From the NCBI RefSeq assembly GCF_018476905.1, contig NZ_JAHCVK010000002.1, positions 186,001 to 250,000 of the forward strand: a DNA stretch of 64,000 bases, in the 5' to 3' direction. Shown here one piece after another: positions 36,494 to 44,542 of the stretch (position 1 is the stretch's first letter; each line of letters begins with the position of its first letter). The DNA comes from Geomobilimonas luticola (lineage in GTDB: Bacteria; Desulfobacterota; Desulfuromonadia; Geobacterales; Geobacteraceae). Under the pieces are notes generated by a model. The model was given only the letters and a program-made list of their open reading frames with translations, was not told the origin of the DNA and did not search any database. The translations under genes and the position numbers were made by a program.

Positions 36494-37388
36494 ATTGACG
36501 AAAGAAGTGTGGCATACACTAGCGTGTCCTTATTGTTCCGAAGCTCTGGAGGCAGTTAGAGATAGCGTGCACTGCAGTGGCTGCGATGCAGTATATCATT
36601 ATTCCGCAGGTGGTCCGCTGGACTTGCGACTTCCCCGCCCGAGAACTTACTCCGGAGAATTTCGGATTGGAGTTAGCTCAGCTCCCGAGTACACGTTCCC
36701 CTACACTCAGCTTACAACTAATGAGGCACCTGAAGTAAATTACGACCAGGTGTCAACCCCTCGTCATCTGTCAAAGCAGATACTCAGTTATTTTCCTAAG
36801 GCAAGGTCTGGAGTTAGTTTGGCGCTTGATATCGGTTGCGGGACGGCAATCCATAAAGAGGTGTGTGAGAAGGCTGGATTCACCTATGTGGGCTTGGACT
36901 ATAACTGTGATGAAGCGTCAATATTAGGTGATGCTCATGCCTTGCCATTCAAGGATGGTAGTTTCGACTTTCTTCTGTCAATTGCCGCTTTGGAGCATAT
37001 GCGGTATCCGCATATTATGATGAAGGAGGCGTACCGTGTTCTAAAACCAGGTGGACGATTTGTTGGGACAGTTTCTTTTCTTGAGCCTTTTCATGATTAC
37101 AGTTACTACCACCACTCACATCTGGGATTATTCAATTCCCTTCATTCGGGCGGGTTCGAGGTTGAACGGATCTCACCGAACGACAACTGGTCGGTACTGT
37201 TTGCTCAGGCCAAGATGATATTATTCCCGAACATGCCTAGCAATCTTGCCCGAACGCTTGTTTTGCCAGTGCATGTACTGCACCGACTCTGGTGGTTATT
37301 GGGAGGGAAGTTAAAAAGAAAAGACGTAGAACTGAAACGTCAGCTATCTACCGCCGGTGCATTTACCTTTATTGCTTTGCGGAATTGA
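36483..37388 (+). CDS. SAM-dependent methyltransferase with N-terminal zinc ribbon
   Basis: A 301-aa methyltransferase. The N-terminus has two CxxC pairs (ACPYCSEA and HCSGCDAV), a zinc ribbon of the Trm112-like type. The SAM motif is LALDIGCGTAIHKEV, then DAHALPFKDGSFDFLLSIAALEH and a C-terminal GGRFVGTVSF. It overlaps the preceding gene by 11 nt. The ATG at 36483 is preferred because AAAGGA sits 7 nt upstream, too near ATG 36477. It probably caps or decorates the glycan. Confidence 0.84.
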   Translation: MSHKLTKEVWHTLACPYCSEALEAVRDSVHCSGCDAVYHYSAGGPLDLRLPRPRTYSGEFRIGVSSAPEYTFPYTQLTTNEAPEVNYDQVSTPRHLSKQILSYFPKARSGVSLALDIGCGTAIHKEVCEKAGFTYVGLDYNCDEASILGDAHALPFKDGSFDFLLSIAALEHMRYPHIMMKEAYRVLKPGGRFVGTVSFLEPFHDYSYYHHSHLGLFNSLHSGGFEVERISPNDNWSVLFAQAKMILFPNMPSNLARTLVLPVHVLHRLWWLLGGKLKRKDVELKRQLSTAGAFTFIALRN

Positions 37389-37434
37389 GGCAGAAAATAA
37401 TAGACCTTCCTGTCTAAACGAACCTAGTTGTGGG

Positions 37435-38616
37435 ATGCACATGATACGATTGCACATTCTCGATTCCCGCTGCGGCGGGTATTTTCGTCATGCACCACCT
37501 TACATGCATGAAAAAATTCTTTCTTTATCCAGCCAGATAACGGGAGACTCTTTTCACTGGTATCCAATTTTTCTGAACAGGTATTACCTGAGTGAACTTG
37601 GCATGAGGTTCGATTTTTACTCAGAAATCTCTGATGAACTGTTTGACTGTGATATTTTGTTGTTAAGTTCCCATCATTTCGATATCGAGCGGAAAGATCA
37701 TCAGGAACGTTTAAGGATATTGGCCCAATTGAAGGAGATGCGCAGTAGAGGCTGCAAAATTGCTTGGTTTGATATGCGAGACAGTACTGGGAACACTCAG
37801 TTTGAAGTTCTTCCCTATGTGGACAAATATCTCAAGAAACAGTATCTGAAGGACAAGAATCTTTACCGACAGCGCTTGTATGCGAATCGAATTTTCTCTG
37901 ACTATTTTCATCAGAGATTTGGCGTTTCTGATTCTTATCATGAGGAGAATATTCCACTGCCGGTAGGCGCTGAATCTAAGTTGGAGCTATCGTGGAATCT
38001 TGGCCTCAGCGACCGCCGGACGGGTGGGTACTTGGAGAGAGTAGGGTATCTCCTGACTGATCTCTTGGAACGGGTACGTAATGTAGACCACCGAGTGAGA
38101 TGGACTAACCCCATCATAAATCGGGACGTCAACTTGGTTGCCCTATTTCATACTAATTACCGGAGGAAGACCGTCGCCTTTCAGAGAATACGAGCATTGG
38201 ATATTCTCGCGACCATGCATTTAGAAAGTAGTGTCATAGGCGGAAAGAACTTTAGCCGCCGGAACTACCTGAAACTGCTTGAAAGATCTAAAATAGTTCT
38301 AAGCCTTTTCGGCTGGGGAGAGCTCTGCTTCCGGGAGTTCGAAGCGTTCATGGCAGGAGCCTGTGTTATGATGCCAGATGTTTCCCATCTATCAACTTGG
38401 CCGGATATCTATATTCCCAAACAAACATATTGGCCTCTCCGGTGGGACCTTGAAGATCTTGAAGAATCGATTGATGTATTGCTGTCCAATGAACATGACC
38501 GACTGGAACTTGCGCAATTTGGACAGGAGATTTACCGACAGCAGTTTTCAAGGAATGGTCGTGAGATATTTAGTCAGCGATTGAAAAATATCATAAATGA
38601 TATCCTAGGAAATTAG
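37435..38616 (+). CDS. Glycosyltransferase-like protein (GT1-type C-terminus)
   Basis: About 393 aa. The C-terminal half (LKLLERSKIVLSLFGWGELC, REFEAFMAGACVMMPDVS) is the donor-binding part of a GT-B enzyme. The N-terminal half is unusual and not recognised. The start is uncertain: ATG 37435 or 37441 have weak ribosome sites, and the frame is open from 37357 inside the methyltransferase gene. It is the last gene of the plus-strand cluster, followed by a strong hairpin. Confidence 0.7.
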   Translation: MHMIRLHILDSRCGGYFRHAPPYMHEKILSLSSQITGDSFHWYPIFLNRYYLSELGMRFDFYSEISDELFDCDILLLSSHHFDIERKDHQERLRILAQLKEMRSRGCKIAWFDMRDSTGNTQFEVLPYVDKYLKKQYLKDKNLYRQRLYANRIFSDYFHQRFGVSDSYHEENIPLPVGAESKLELSWNLGLSDRRTGGYLERVGYLLTDLLERVRNVDHRVRWTNPIINRDVNLVALFHTNYRRKTVAFQRIRALDILATMHLESSVIGGKNFSRRNYLKLLERSKIVLSLFGWGELCFREFEAFMAGACVMMPDVSHLSTWPDIYIPKQTYWPLRWDLEDLEESIDVLLSNEHDRLELAQFGQEIYRQQFSRNGREIFSQRLKNIINDILGN

Positions 38617-38632
38617 AAGGAAGGATTTCTCA

Positions 38633-38669
38633 GCGTGGGCCTTCCTGCATTATGCAGGAAGGCCCACGC
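38633..38669. terminator. Perfect 17-bp hairpin between convergent genes
   Basis: GCGTGGGCCTTCCTGCA at 38633-38649 pairs perfectly with 38653-38669 around a TTA loop. It lies 17 bp after the last glycosyltransferase gene and 6 bp before the end of the converging beta-helix gene. There is no T-run on either side, so it may be a bidirectional transcription block, an mRNA-stabilising 3' end or both. Confidence 0.6.
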
Positions 38670-38674
38670 GTACG

Positions 38675-40327
38675 TTAATTTATGAGTTCTCGAAGACTTC
38701 TTGCGGGGGGAGGGGTAGGGGTGGTGCCGGCATACTCATAGGGACCGATTGACATAGGGGTTGGTCTTTTATAACCGTTCATATCTACTGTTAAAGCAAC
38801 CGCTACATCGCTTGGAAGTGTAGTCGTCACCGGAGATTTCCCGTTCATATAGGTATATGTTGTCAGTTGCGTACCCTTGCCGAGCAAATTGCTTGTAGAC
38901 TGCAGATTGAAATCATAGTTATAAGTCTGAGATGAGTTAGAAACTGCTGAAACAAACTGTGGCAATTTTCCGTCAATGGAGTTCAATGAATGAGCATCCT
39001 GGCCATGCTTGGTATACCAGGACCGCGATGTGCCTCCAGGTGCTGAAGATGTGTTATAGAAATACGGGTCATATACCGTCGAATCGTTCCAGTAAACTGC
39101 CTTGGCCTGTTTCCCGTACCCCCAATAGTTATAGTCCATGGGAATAATGGAGTTGTACAGGCTGTTGATGTTGAATTGCTCAACATCGTTTGTGGTGTTC
39201 ATGTAAAAGATGGTGTTCTTTATCTCTGCATAGTAATACCGATTGGCATAAGCACCAGTAGTTTCCTGGCTGGCTCCATAGAACCCTGTACCATTGAAGG
39301 CTGCTATGGAATTGTAGATATAGGCCGATATCCCGTTGTAAATGTCGTATCCCATACCATTGTTGGTAGCGATGGTGTTCACAAAGAAAACTCTCGCTGT
39401 GCCACTTATATCTTCCAAGTTTGCGCCGAATCCAACAGAGTTGTTGTGGGAAATTGAATTGAATACTTTGATGTTGTCCGTGGTGGTGGAGACAGAACCT
39501 ACGGTGCCGATGTCGAAGCCCCTCCCGGCATTTGCGTATGCCTGACAGTTCTTGAACGTAAGATTGGTGGAATTTGTTATCCAGAAACCGATATACACGT
39601 TGTTGCCGCCAGGACTGCTTCCAGGGGGTGAGCCATTATGGTGCGATGTGGCATTTTCAACAAGGCCATTGTCGTTGCCCCCACCATCATCCCCGAAGTA
39701 AAAACCACCTTGGTAGCCGCCTGTTTTGCTGTTGCCGTTAACTTCAATGTTGTTGAAATGGAAATTCTGTTGCTTCTGAACAAGGATGTTTTGATAGCCG
39801 TTGTTATAAGCCTTCAGAAAATAGACTTTCAGCCCGGTAGTCTTGATGGCCTCTGAATTACCCCACGCTCGAAGTCCGTACATGGGAGAGTTCTGCACCG
39901 TAAAACCCGCAGCAGTGAGACCATCGATGGTGAGGTCGGCGACTTTGTCGATGAACACCAACGAGTCGTAGCTACCGAAAGTAAGTCCCGTGCCGTCGAT
40001 GATTGCCGAACCGGATGCCGTGTCCCGTTGCACCGTTACTCCTGAACTGTAATAGGTTGAATTTATCACCCAACGGTGGTTGTATGTTCCAGCCTTAACA
40101 ATAAGTGTGTCGCCAGTCTGCAATTTCACCCAATTGTTAGCCAGATATCCGGAGTTATTAGTTTGCATTGACCCTGGCATATTCTTCCAAGGCGTCGACT
40201 GGCTCCCGTTATTTGTGTCAGCACCAGCAGATTGATCCACGTAATAAATAGCTGCCTCTGACTGCTGCGCAATTCCTAACAAAACAACGCAGGATAATAT
40301 TAAAAGGTATTCTAGTGATTTTTTCAT
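38675..40327 (-). CDS. Secreted right-handed parallel beta-helix protein
   Basis: A 550-aa exported protein. Its signal peptide runs to about residue 25 (LILSCVVLLGIAQQSEA). After YYVDQSAGADTNNGSQSTPW it shows Asn/Gly-rich coils typical of pectate-lyase-like beta-helix repeats (LTIDGLTAAGFTVQNSPMYG, NVYIGFWITNSTNLTFKNCQ). These folds bind or cleave polysaccharide or act as adhesins; no catalytic triad is evident. AAGGAGA precedes the ATG. It follows the InlB-repeat gene by 199 bp on the same strand and may share its riboswitch-controlled transcript. Confidence 0.82.
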   Translation of the reverse strand: MKKSLEYLLILSCVVLLGIAQQSEAAIYYVDQSAGADTNNGSQSTPWKNMPGSMQTNNSGYLANNWVKLQTGDTLIVKAGTYNHRWVINSTYYSSGVTVQRDTASGSAIIDGTGLTFGSYDSLVFIDKVADLTIDGLTAAGFTVQNSPMYGLRAWGNSEAIKTTGLKVYFLKAYNNGYQNILVQKQQNFHFNNIEVNGNSKTGGYQGGFYFGDDGGGNDNGLVENATSHHNGSPPGSSPGGNNVYIGFWITNSTNLTFKNCQAYANAGRGFDIGTVGSVSTTTDNIKVFNSISHNNSVGFGANLEDISGTARVFFVNTIATNNGMGYDIYNGISAYIYNSIAAFNGTGFYGASQETTGAYANRYYYAEIKNTIFYMNTTNDVEQFNINSLYNSIIPMDYNYWGYGKQAKAVYWNDSTVYDPYFYNTSSAPGGTSRSWYTKHGQDAHSLNSIDGKLPQFVSAVSNSSQTYNYDFNLQSTSNLLGKGTQLTTYTYMNGKSPVTTTLPSDVAVALTVDMNGYKRPTPMSIGPYEYAGTTPTPPPARSLRELIN

Positions 40328-40526
40328 GTTGGTCTCCTTCTTGTTATTTTACCATCCGGTTCAACTCTGTACAGACTCTTTGAAATTCAGTCATGGGCGG
40401 AGTCAAGTACAAATTGTCCGTATCCGCGAATCCGGTTTTCCAATCTATTGCAAAGATATTCCAGCAGATTTTTCTCTATCTCCCAGCCGGTCTACGACTG
40501 CCCGGTGGGTGTGGATTGATTCCATT

Positions 40527-42752
40527 CTAACGTATATACATGCTGGCGGTAAGCAAGTAATTTCCCCACCGTTTTGTGGTGCCAGGCAAACTCGACGGTA
40601 AACCATTGCTGAATGCATTAGCGGCTTCAAAACCTCCACTCACTGCCCCGCAATCGAATTTGTAGAGTAGGTTTGAGGCTGCCTGGGCAGCGATGTAATA
40701 GGTAGTTCCTTGGGAGACGGAGACCGGATTAACGGATATTTCCACGTAGCCGGCAGCAGCGGCAACTACGCTTCCCTCTGTCAGTTTTTTACCGCTCTTG
40801 TTGTATAAAGCCAAACGGAGTTGAGTCGGGGAACCGAACTGACGGATGCTAATTCTCAGTTTGTTTACGGTTCCCGTTGCATCTGCCTTGATCGGACTCC
40901 ATATCATATATTGCGCTGACCCATCCAGACCGGCTATCTTGGCTGTTCCTATATCGTTCCAATGCCCTGCAGTTACGACAAAGTTTGCCACGATCGTGTG
41001 GTTTGCCGTGATACTGTTGAAGGTATAGTTGGCAACAGACCCAACGGAGACGCCATCAACGGTTACAGAGGCAATTGAGTAACCGACTGCCGGAGTGAAG
41101 GTGTAAGTTTGGGTGGCACCGCTGTTCACCGTGGTGGTTCCGGACGGGGTGATGCTGCCACCGGCGCTGGCAGAGGCTGAAAGGGTGTAGGTAACAGGGG
41201 TGGCTGCAAAGTTGGCTGTGATGGTGTGGTTGGCGGTGATGTTGCTGAAGGTGTAGCTGGCCACCGCTCCGACGGAGATGCCGTCAACTTTTACGTCTGC
41301 GATTGTGTACCCGGCTGACGGAGCAATGGTGTAAGTTTGAGAAGCACCGCTGTTCATTGAGGTGTTACCGGACGGGGTGATGCTGCCACCGGTGCCGGCA
41401 GAGGCTGAAATGGAGTACGATACAAGAGGTGCTATGGCAAAATTCAACACTTGGTGGCTGCCGGTAAAGGCGACGAAGCCGAGGTTGTTGAGAGGGGATG
41501 CACTTGCCTGTTCTGTTCTAAAGGCATAACCGGTTGCCAAACATATCTCGGCCCCTCCTTGAGGTGCCACATAGACGTCATAAGTATGATTGGTAACGTT
41601 GACCAACATGCGTACGTGGTAAGTGTTGCCAGCCGTGTAGGGTATGGCCGCATCCGCGGCATATATGCTTCCGTTGCGAGCATCGATGGTGCCGGTCGGG
41701 TTGAATCGAACCATTGTCGCACCGTTGGTAACGTCCTGCGCCGGCATAGCGGACAGCACTGTCAAGGCGTTAATGTTGTTATCATTAGGGATCAGGTCGA
41801 AACTGGTTGTGAACACTCCGTTTTGCGAGGGAATTGACTGATTCTGCCAAACGCTAGAACTGGTAAAAGTGGTCGAAGTCGACGTGCTTGCAGAAAATGT
41901 CGCCGAGATAGTACGATTTGCGACGACATTGCTGAATGTGTAGCTTGAAACTGCGCCAACAGAGATGCCATCGACTATTACGTCGGCGATCCTGTAACCG
42001 GCTGTCGGGGCGATGGTGTAGACCTGGCTGGCGCCGCTGTTCACTGTGGTTATGCCCGACGGCGTGATGCTGCCGCCGGTGCCGGAAGTGGCGGTAACGG
42101 TAAAGGTGCTGGACGCAGTGAAACTTGCAAAAGTTGCGGTGATTGCGTGGTCTGCTGTGACGTTGGTAAAGGTGTACGTGTTGACTGCACCGACGGAGAC
42201 CCCATCAACTGTTACATTAGCAATGCTGTAGCCGGCGTTGGGAATAATCGAAAAAGATTGTGATCCTCCCTGGCTGACTGTCATGGAAGTGATGGTTGAT
42301 GTTCCGCTGGTTGCGGTGCTTGTCGTCACGCTGCCAACCGGCGCTATCGTTCCGCCAGCACTGGCAGTTGCCGTCAGGGAGTAGGTGAAGGGGAATGACT
42401 TGCTGATCTCGTTTGAGTAGCCACTTTCGTTGCCGGCACCATCATAGTCGGTTACGGTAAAATAATACGTCGAGCCTTCGGAGAGGTTGTTCAGTGCATA
42501 GGTAGTCGTGTTCCCCACGTCGATGGTCTGGGAGTAGTTGCGGGATGCACTTCCAACGTGGAGTTTGTAGCCGTTGATGCCCGTGAAGGGGGTTCCGTCG
42601 GCATTGACTGGCGGATCCCATGCCAGCGTCGTCATGGCAGCATGGCTATATGTAGTAAGCTGGAGTATCATGACGGTCATTATTGTCGCAATGACTAACG
42701 AGCGGTAGAAGAAATGTTCGATTGTATTCTGTAGGTGAGTAAGAGTTTTCAC
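40527..42752 (-). CDS. Secreted FN3 / InlB-B-repeat protein under dual riboswitch control
   Basis: A 741-aa exported protein. A long signal region ends near residue 37 (MILQLTTYSHA), followed by one fibronectin type III domain (LAWDPPVNADGTPFTGINGY to GYSNEISKSF). Four InlB-B type repeats of about 70 residues follow, each with GG-x-I-x-P-x-G, AGY-x-IA and VDG-x-SVGA. A roughly 130-residue lectin-like insert separates repeats two and three, and a beta-sandwich C-terminal domain closes the protein. The start is GTG 42752 with GGAGGT 8 nt upstream; an ATG at 42845 in the same frame lies inside the riboswitch. It is probably a surface adhesin or matrix protein. Confidence 0.85.
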   Translation of the reverse strand: MKTLTHLQNTIEHFFYRSLVIATIMTVMILQLTTYSHAAMTTLAWDPPVNADGTPFTGINGYKLHVGSASRNYSQTIDVGNTTTYALNNLSEGSTYYFTVTDYDGAGNESGYSNEISKSFPFTYSLTATASAGGTIAPVGSVTTSTATSGTSTITSMTVSQGGSQSFSIIPNAGYSIANVTVDGVSVGAVNTYTFTNVTADHAITATFASFTASSTFTVTATSGTGGSITPSGITTVNSGASQVYTIAPTAGYRIADVIVDGISVGAVSSYTFSNVVANRTISATFSASTSTSTTFTSSSVWQNQSIPSQNGVFTTSFDLIPNDNNINALTVLSAMPAQDVTNGATMVRFNPTGTIDARNGSIYAADAAIPYTAGNTYHVRMLVNVTNHTYDVYVAPQGGAEICLATGYAFRTEQASASPLNNLGFVAFTGSHQVLNFAIAPLVSYSISASAGTGGSITPSGNTSMNSGASQTYTIAPSAGYTIADVKVDGISVGAVASYTFSNITANHTITANFAATPVTYTLSASASAGGSITPSGTTTVNSGATQTYTFTPAVGYSIASVTVDGVSVGSVANYTFNSITANHTIVANFVVTAGHWNDIGTAKIAGLDGSAQYMIWSPIKADATGTVNKLRISIRQFGSPTQLRLALYNKSGKKLTEGSVVAAAAGYVEISVNPVSVSQGTTYYIAAQAASNLLYKFDCGAVSGGFEAANAFSNGLPSSLPGTTKRWGNYLLTASMYIR

Positions 42753-42757
42753 GATTG

Positions 42758-42816
42758 AGTACCTCCATGTTTGGGTTAATCCGCCGAGCGAAATCAGCCC
42801 ATTTATGTGAGGTACT
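42758..42816 (-). promoter_or_regulatory. Anti-Shine-Dalgarno hairpin below the c-di-GMP riboswitch
   Basis: The ribosome site GAGGTACT (complement of 42758-42765) is perfectly complementary over 8 nt to AGTACCTC (complement of 42809-42816), which lies directly after the aptamer. Pairing would hide the ribosome site of the GTG start at 42752. No T-run follows the aptamer, so control of translation rather than termination is predicted. A GAGGTG stretch upstream of the aptamer could compete for the same anti-SD. Confidence 0.6.
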
Positions 42817-42824
42817 GAATCTTC

Positions 42825-42916
42825 GCTTGGCATCCCTGCTGCCATATCCCGGTGGTTAGGGACTTAGGCCAGCGGCTTTGCGTCCCGCCCTTTCGGACGG
42901 TTTGCCCTTTTCAAGC
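42825..42916 (-). promoter_or_regulatory. Cyclic di-GMP-I riboswitch (GEMM-Ia) aptamer
   Basis: Reading the minus strand, the core AAAAGGGCAAACC, a GAAA-capped P2 stem, GGGACGCAAAGCC and GGCCUAA match the GEMM-I consensus. P1 closes by GCTTG at 42916-42912 with CAAGC at 42829-42825. The position equivalent to G20 of the V. cholerae Vc2 aptamer is G, the c-di-GMP form. It sits 72 nt ahead of the GTG start. Confidence 0.9.
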
Positions 42917-42991
42917 TGTTACGGTGCTACCGGTTTTTTCACCTCTCTTCTTATCGTTAATCGTTCGGTGAGTGGCTGTAATTGAAGACAC

Positions 42992-43040
42992 AAAAAAGCC
43001 GGGGCAAAATATCTATGAAGGATATTTCGGCGACCCGGCT
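42992..43040 (-). terminator. Riboswitch-controlled intrinsic terminator 1
   Basis: On the minus strand AGCCGGG (43040-43034) pairs with CCCGGCT (43003-42997) and AAATATC (43027-43021) with GATATTT (43013-43007), followed by six T. The 5' arm is the 3' half of aptamer P3, so terminator and aptamer exclude each other. Confidence 0.85.
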
Positions 43041-43106
43041 GTCTCGGTGAGACCCTTAGGCTTTCCGTCCCATCCTTGCGGATGGTTTAGTATTATCGTG
43101 TATCAC
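43021..43106 (-). promoter_or_regulatory. 3',3'-cGAMP-I riboswitch (GEMM-Ib) aptamer 1
   Basis: Minus-strand core AATACTAAACC, P2 CCATCC-GCAA-GGATGG, GGGACGGAAAGCC and a P3 hairpin capped by GTCTCACCGAGAC. The position equivalent to Vc2 G20 is A, the hallmark of the Geobacter cGAMP-responsive sub-class. It overlaps terminator 42992-43040, so ligand binding should allow read-through (ON switch, inferred). The transcript then meets the c-di-GMP riboswitch at 42916. Confidence 0.88.
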
Positions 43107-43155
43107 TTCTATTCAATTGTTAGATATACTATTACAGGAATTTTCGAGAAATAAC

Positions 43156-43171
43156 TGTGACCCTTATCACA
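43156..43171 (-). promoter_or_regulatory. Crp-type binding site 1
   Basis: TGTGACCCTTATCACA is a perfect TGTGA-N6-TCACA palindrome. On the minus strand a candidate -10 TAATAG lies at 43134-43129, its centre about 32 nt downstream, matching a class II activator position just ahead of the riboswitch leader. There is no good -35, as expected for an activated promoter. Confidence 0.7.
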
Positions 43172-43212
43172 TGTTTGGCATGTATTTCGTTAGAAAATTT
43201 CAACATGACTTA

Positions 43213-44109
43213 TTACCAGGTAACCAGTCCAACAGCTCTCCGCAGTATGAGGAGTGCGTCATTCAGGTTGACACTGCTGTCACCCAGCGGCTTGCCGGAC
43301 GCATCGAGTGGCCAGACGTCGGCCCGTGTTCTTTGATCGACCGTCAGTTGCGTGTTATTGGTCACGGATCTGAGGGTCGTGAGTGCATCGGCGAGAGATA
43401 TGACGCCGTCACTGTCGACATCTCCTTTTGGTGAGGTTGTGCTTGCGGTTGTGGTGAAGCTGGCAGCAATTGAGTGGTTGCTGTTTAGGTTGCTGAAAGT
43501 GTACGAAGTAATTTTGCCGGCCGAGATTCCGTCCACCGTGACGTTTGATAGCTGGTAACCCTGGTTGGCTGTTACGGTAAATGACACACTGGTGCCTTGG
43601 GGGGCGGTGACGGTTTTAATGGTAGAAATCTGGTTGCTGGCCTGGTTTACGCTGACATTCCCCTGGGGGGTGATGGTGCCGCCGTTACCTGCGGTCGCCG
43701 TAATCTGATAGGACGCGGGGACAGGGGGGGCTGTCGCAGCAGGAAAGGTCTTGCTGACTTCGTTGGAAAAGCCGCTTTCGTTACCTGCATAGTCATAGTC
43801 GGTAACAACGAAATAATAGGTGGTCCCATCATTCAGGTTGCTGATGGTATAACTTGTCACGTTGCCGGTATTGATGCTCCGGGTGTAGGTGCCGGACGCG
43901 GTGCCGAAATACAGGTTGTATCCGGCAACCCCCGTGAAGGGGGTCCCGTCGGGGTTAACCGGCGGATCCCATGCGAGGGTCGTCTGTGCCGCCAGTGCCG
44001 TAGTAATGGAAAAAAGAGGGAGGAAAAGCAAGATAAAGAGAAGGGGGAAGAGTCGTTGAACCAGGATGCCGCCAAAATGGCGTCTGGATGTTTCAAGGGC
44101 TCTAAGCAT
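43213..44109 (-). CDS. Secreted FN3 / InlB-repeat / dockerin protein under cGAMP riboswitch control
   Basis: A 298-aa exported protein. Signal peptide to about residue 40 (LFLPLFSITTALAAQ), a fibronectin type III domain (TLAWDPPVNPDGTPFTGVAG onward), one InlB-B type repeat, and a C-terminal type I dockerin-like pair of calcium loops (GDVDSDGVISLADAL and SVNLNDALLILRRAVGL). Dockerins bind cohesins, so it may dock on a surface scaffold; no cohesin gene is in the window. GGAGGT precedes the ATG at 44109. Its FN3 domain closely resembles that of the 42752 gene, suggesting paralogues. Confidence 0.87.
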   Translation of the reverse strand: MLRALETSRRHFGGILVQRLFPLLFILLFLPLFSITTALAAQTTLAWDPPVNPDGTPFTGVAGYNLYFGTASGTYTRSINTGNVTSYTISNLNDGTTYYFVVTDYDYAGNESGFSNEVSKTFPAATAPPVPASYQITATAGNGGTITPQGNVSVNQASNQISTIKTVTAPQGTSVSFTVTANQGYQLSNVTVDGISAGKITSYTFSNLNSNHSIAASFTTTASTTSPKGDVDSDGVISLADALTTLRSVTNNTQLTVDQRTRADVWPLDASGKPLGDSSVNLNDALLILRRAVGLVTW

Positions 44110-44160
44110 GTCGGTACTACCTCCATAAATTGCCCCGGAAACATGGTGACCTGAACGCAG

Positions 44161-44207
44161 AAAAGCCGGGGCAAAATATCTATGAAGGATATTTCGGCGA
44201 CCCGGCT
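44161..44207 (-). terminator. Riboswitch-controlled intrinsic terminator 2
   Basis: Same design as terminator 1: AGCCGGG (44207-44201) with CCCGGCT (44170-44164), and AAATATC (44194-44188) with GATATTT (44180-44174). The T-run is shorter (TTTTCTG), so basal read-through may be higher. Confidence 0.78.
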
Positions 44208-44273
44208 GTCTCGGTGAGACCCTTAGGCTTTCCGTCCCATCCTTGCGGATGGTTTAGTATTGTCGTGTATCTC
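44188..44273 (-). promoter_or_regulatory. 3',3'-cGAMP-I riboswitch (GEMM-Ib) aptamer 2
   Basis: Nearly identical to aptamer 1 (same P2 with GCAA loop, GGGACGGAAAGCC, same P3). Core AATACTAAACC with A at the ligand-selecting position. It lies directly upstream of the dockerin-protein gene at 44109. Confidence 0.88.
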
Positions 44274-44322
44274 TTCTATGCAATTGTTACGTGTACTGAT
44301 ACAGGAATCTTCGGAAAATAGT

Positions 44323-44338
44323 TGTGACCTGTGTCACA
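44323..44338 (-). promoter_or_regulatory. Crp-type binding site 2
   Basis: TGTGACCTGTGTCACA is a perfect TGTGA-N6-TCACA site. The minus-strand candidate -10 TATCAG is at 44302-44297, its centre about 31 nt downstream, almost the same geometry as site 1. Confidence 0.7.
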
Positions 44339-44410
44339 GATTTTGCATATATATTGTTAAAAACAGTTAACGTGTGGGGCGCTCCGTCTGGTACATTGTC
44401 TTGAAAACAG

Positions 44411-44455
44411 AAAAGCCGGGGCTGAATATCGATTAGATATTTCGGCGACCCGGCT
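44411..44455 (-). terminator. Riboswitch-controlled intrinsic terminator 3
   Basis: AGCCGGG (44455-44449) pairs with CCCGGCT (44420-44414); the inner stem is AATATC/GATATT around a 5-nt loop; TTTTCTG follows. It overlaps aptamer 3 in the same way as the other two. Confidence 0.78.
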
Positions 44456-44520
44456 GTCTCGGTGAGACCCGTGGGCTTTCCGTCCCATCCTTGCGGATGG
44501 TTTAGTATTGTCGTCTATCT
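44436..44520 (-). promoter_or_regulatory. 3',3'-cGAMP-I riboswitch (GEMM-Ib) aptamer 3
   Basis: Third copy with core AATACTAAACC, GCAA-capped P2, GGGACGGAAAGCC and P3. It begins about 70 nt after the stop of the Crp-like gene on the same strand and about 160 nt upstream of aptamer 2, giving two cGAMP aptamers in series before the dockerin gene. Confidence 0.87.
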
Positions 44521-44542
44521 CCGGCTGTTGTTTTCGGAGACA

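Noticed and set aside
40328-40526. Possible additional GEMM riboswitch ahead of the beta-helix gene
   Set aside because: The core words (CAAACC or TAAACC with GACG(C/G)AAAGCC) are absent. Only a weak bulged hairpin without a T-run is seen.
41000-42450. Repeated DNA words in the minus-strand gene that could suggest a CRISPR or satellite repeat
   Set aside because: The period is about 210 bp or more, in frame, and corresponds to the four InlB-B type protein repeats. There are no short identical repeats with unique spacers.
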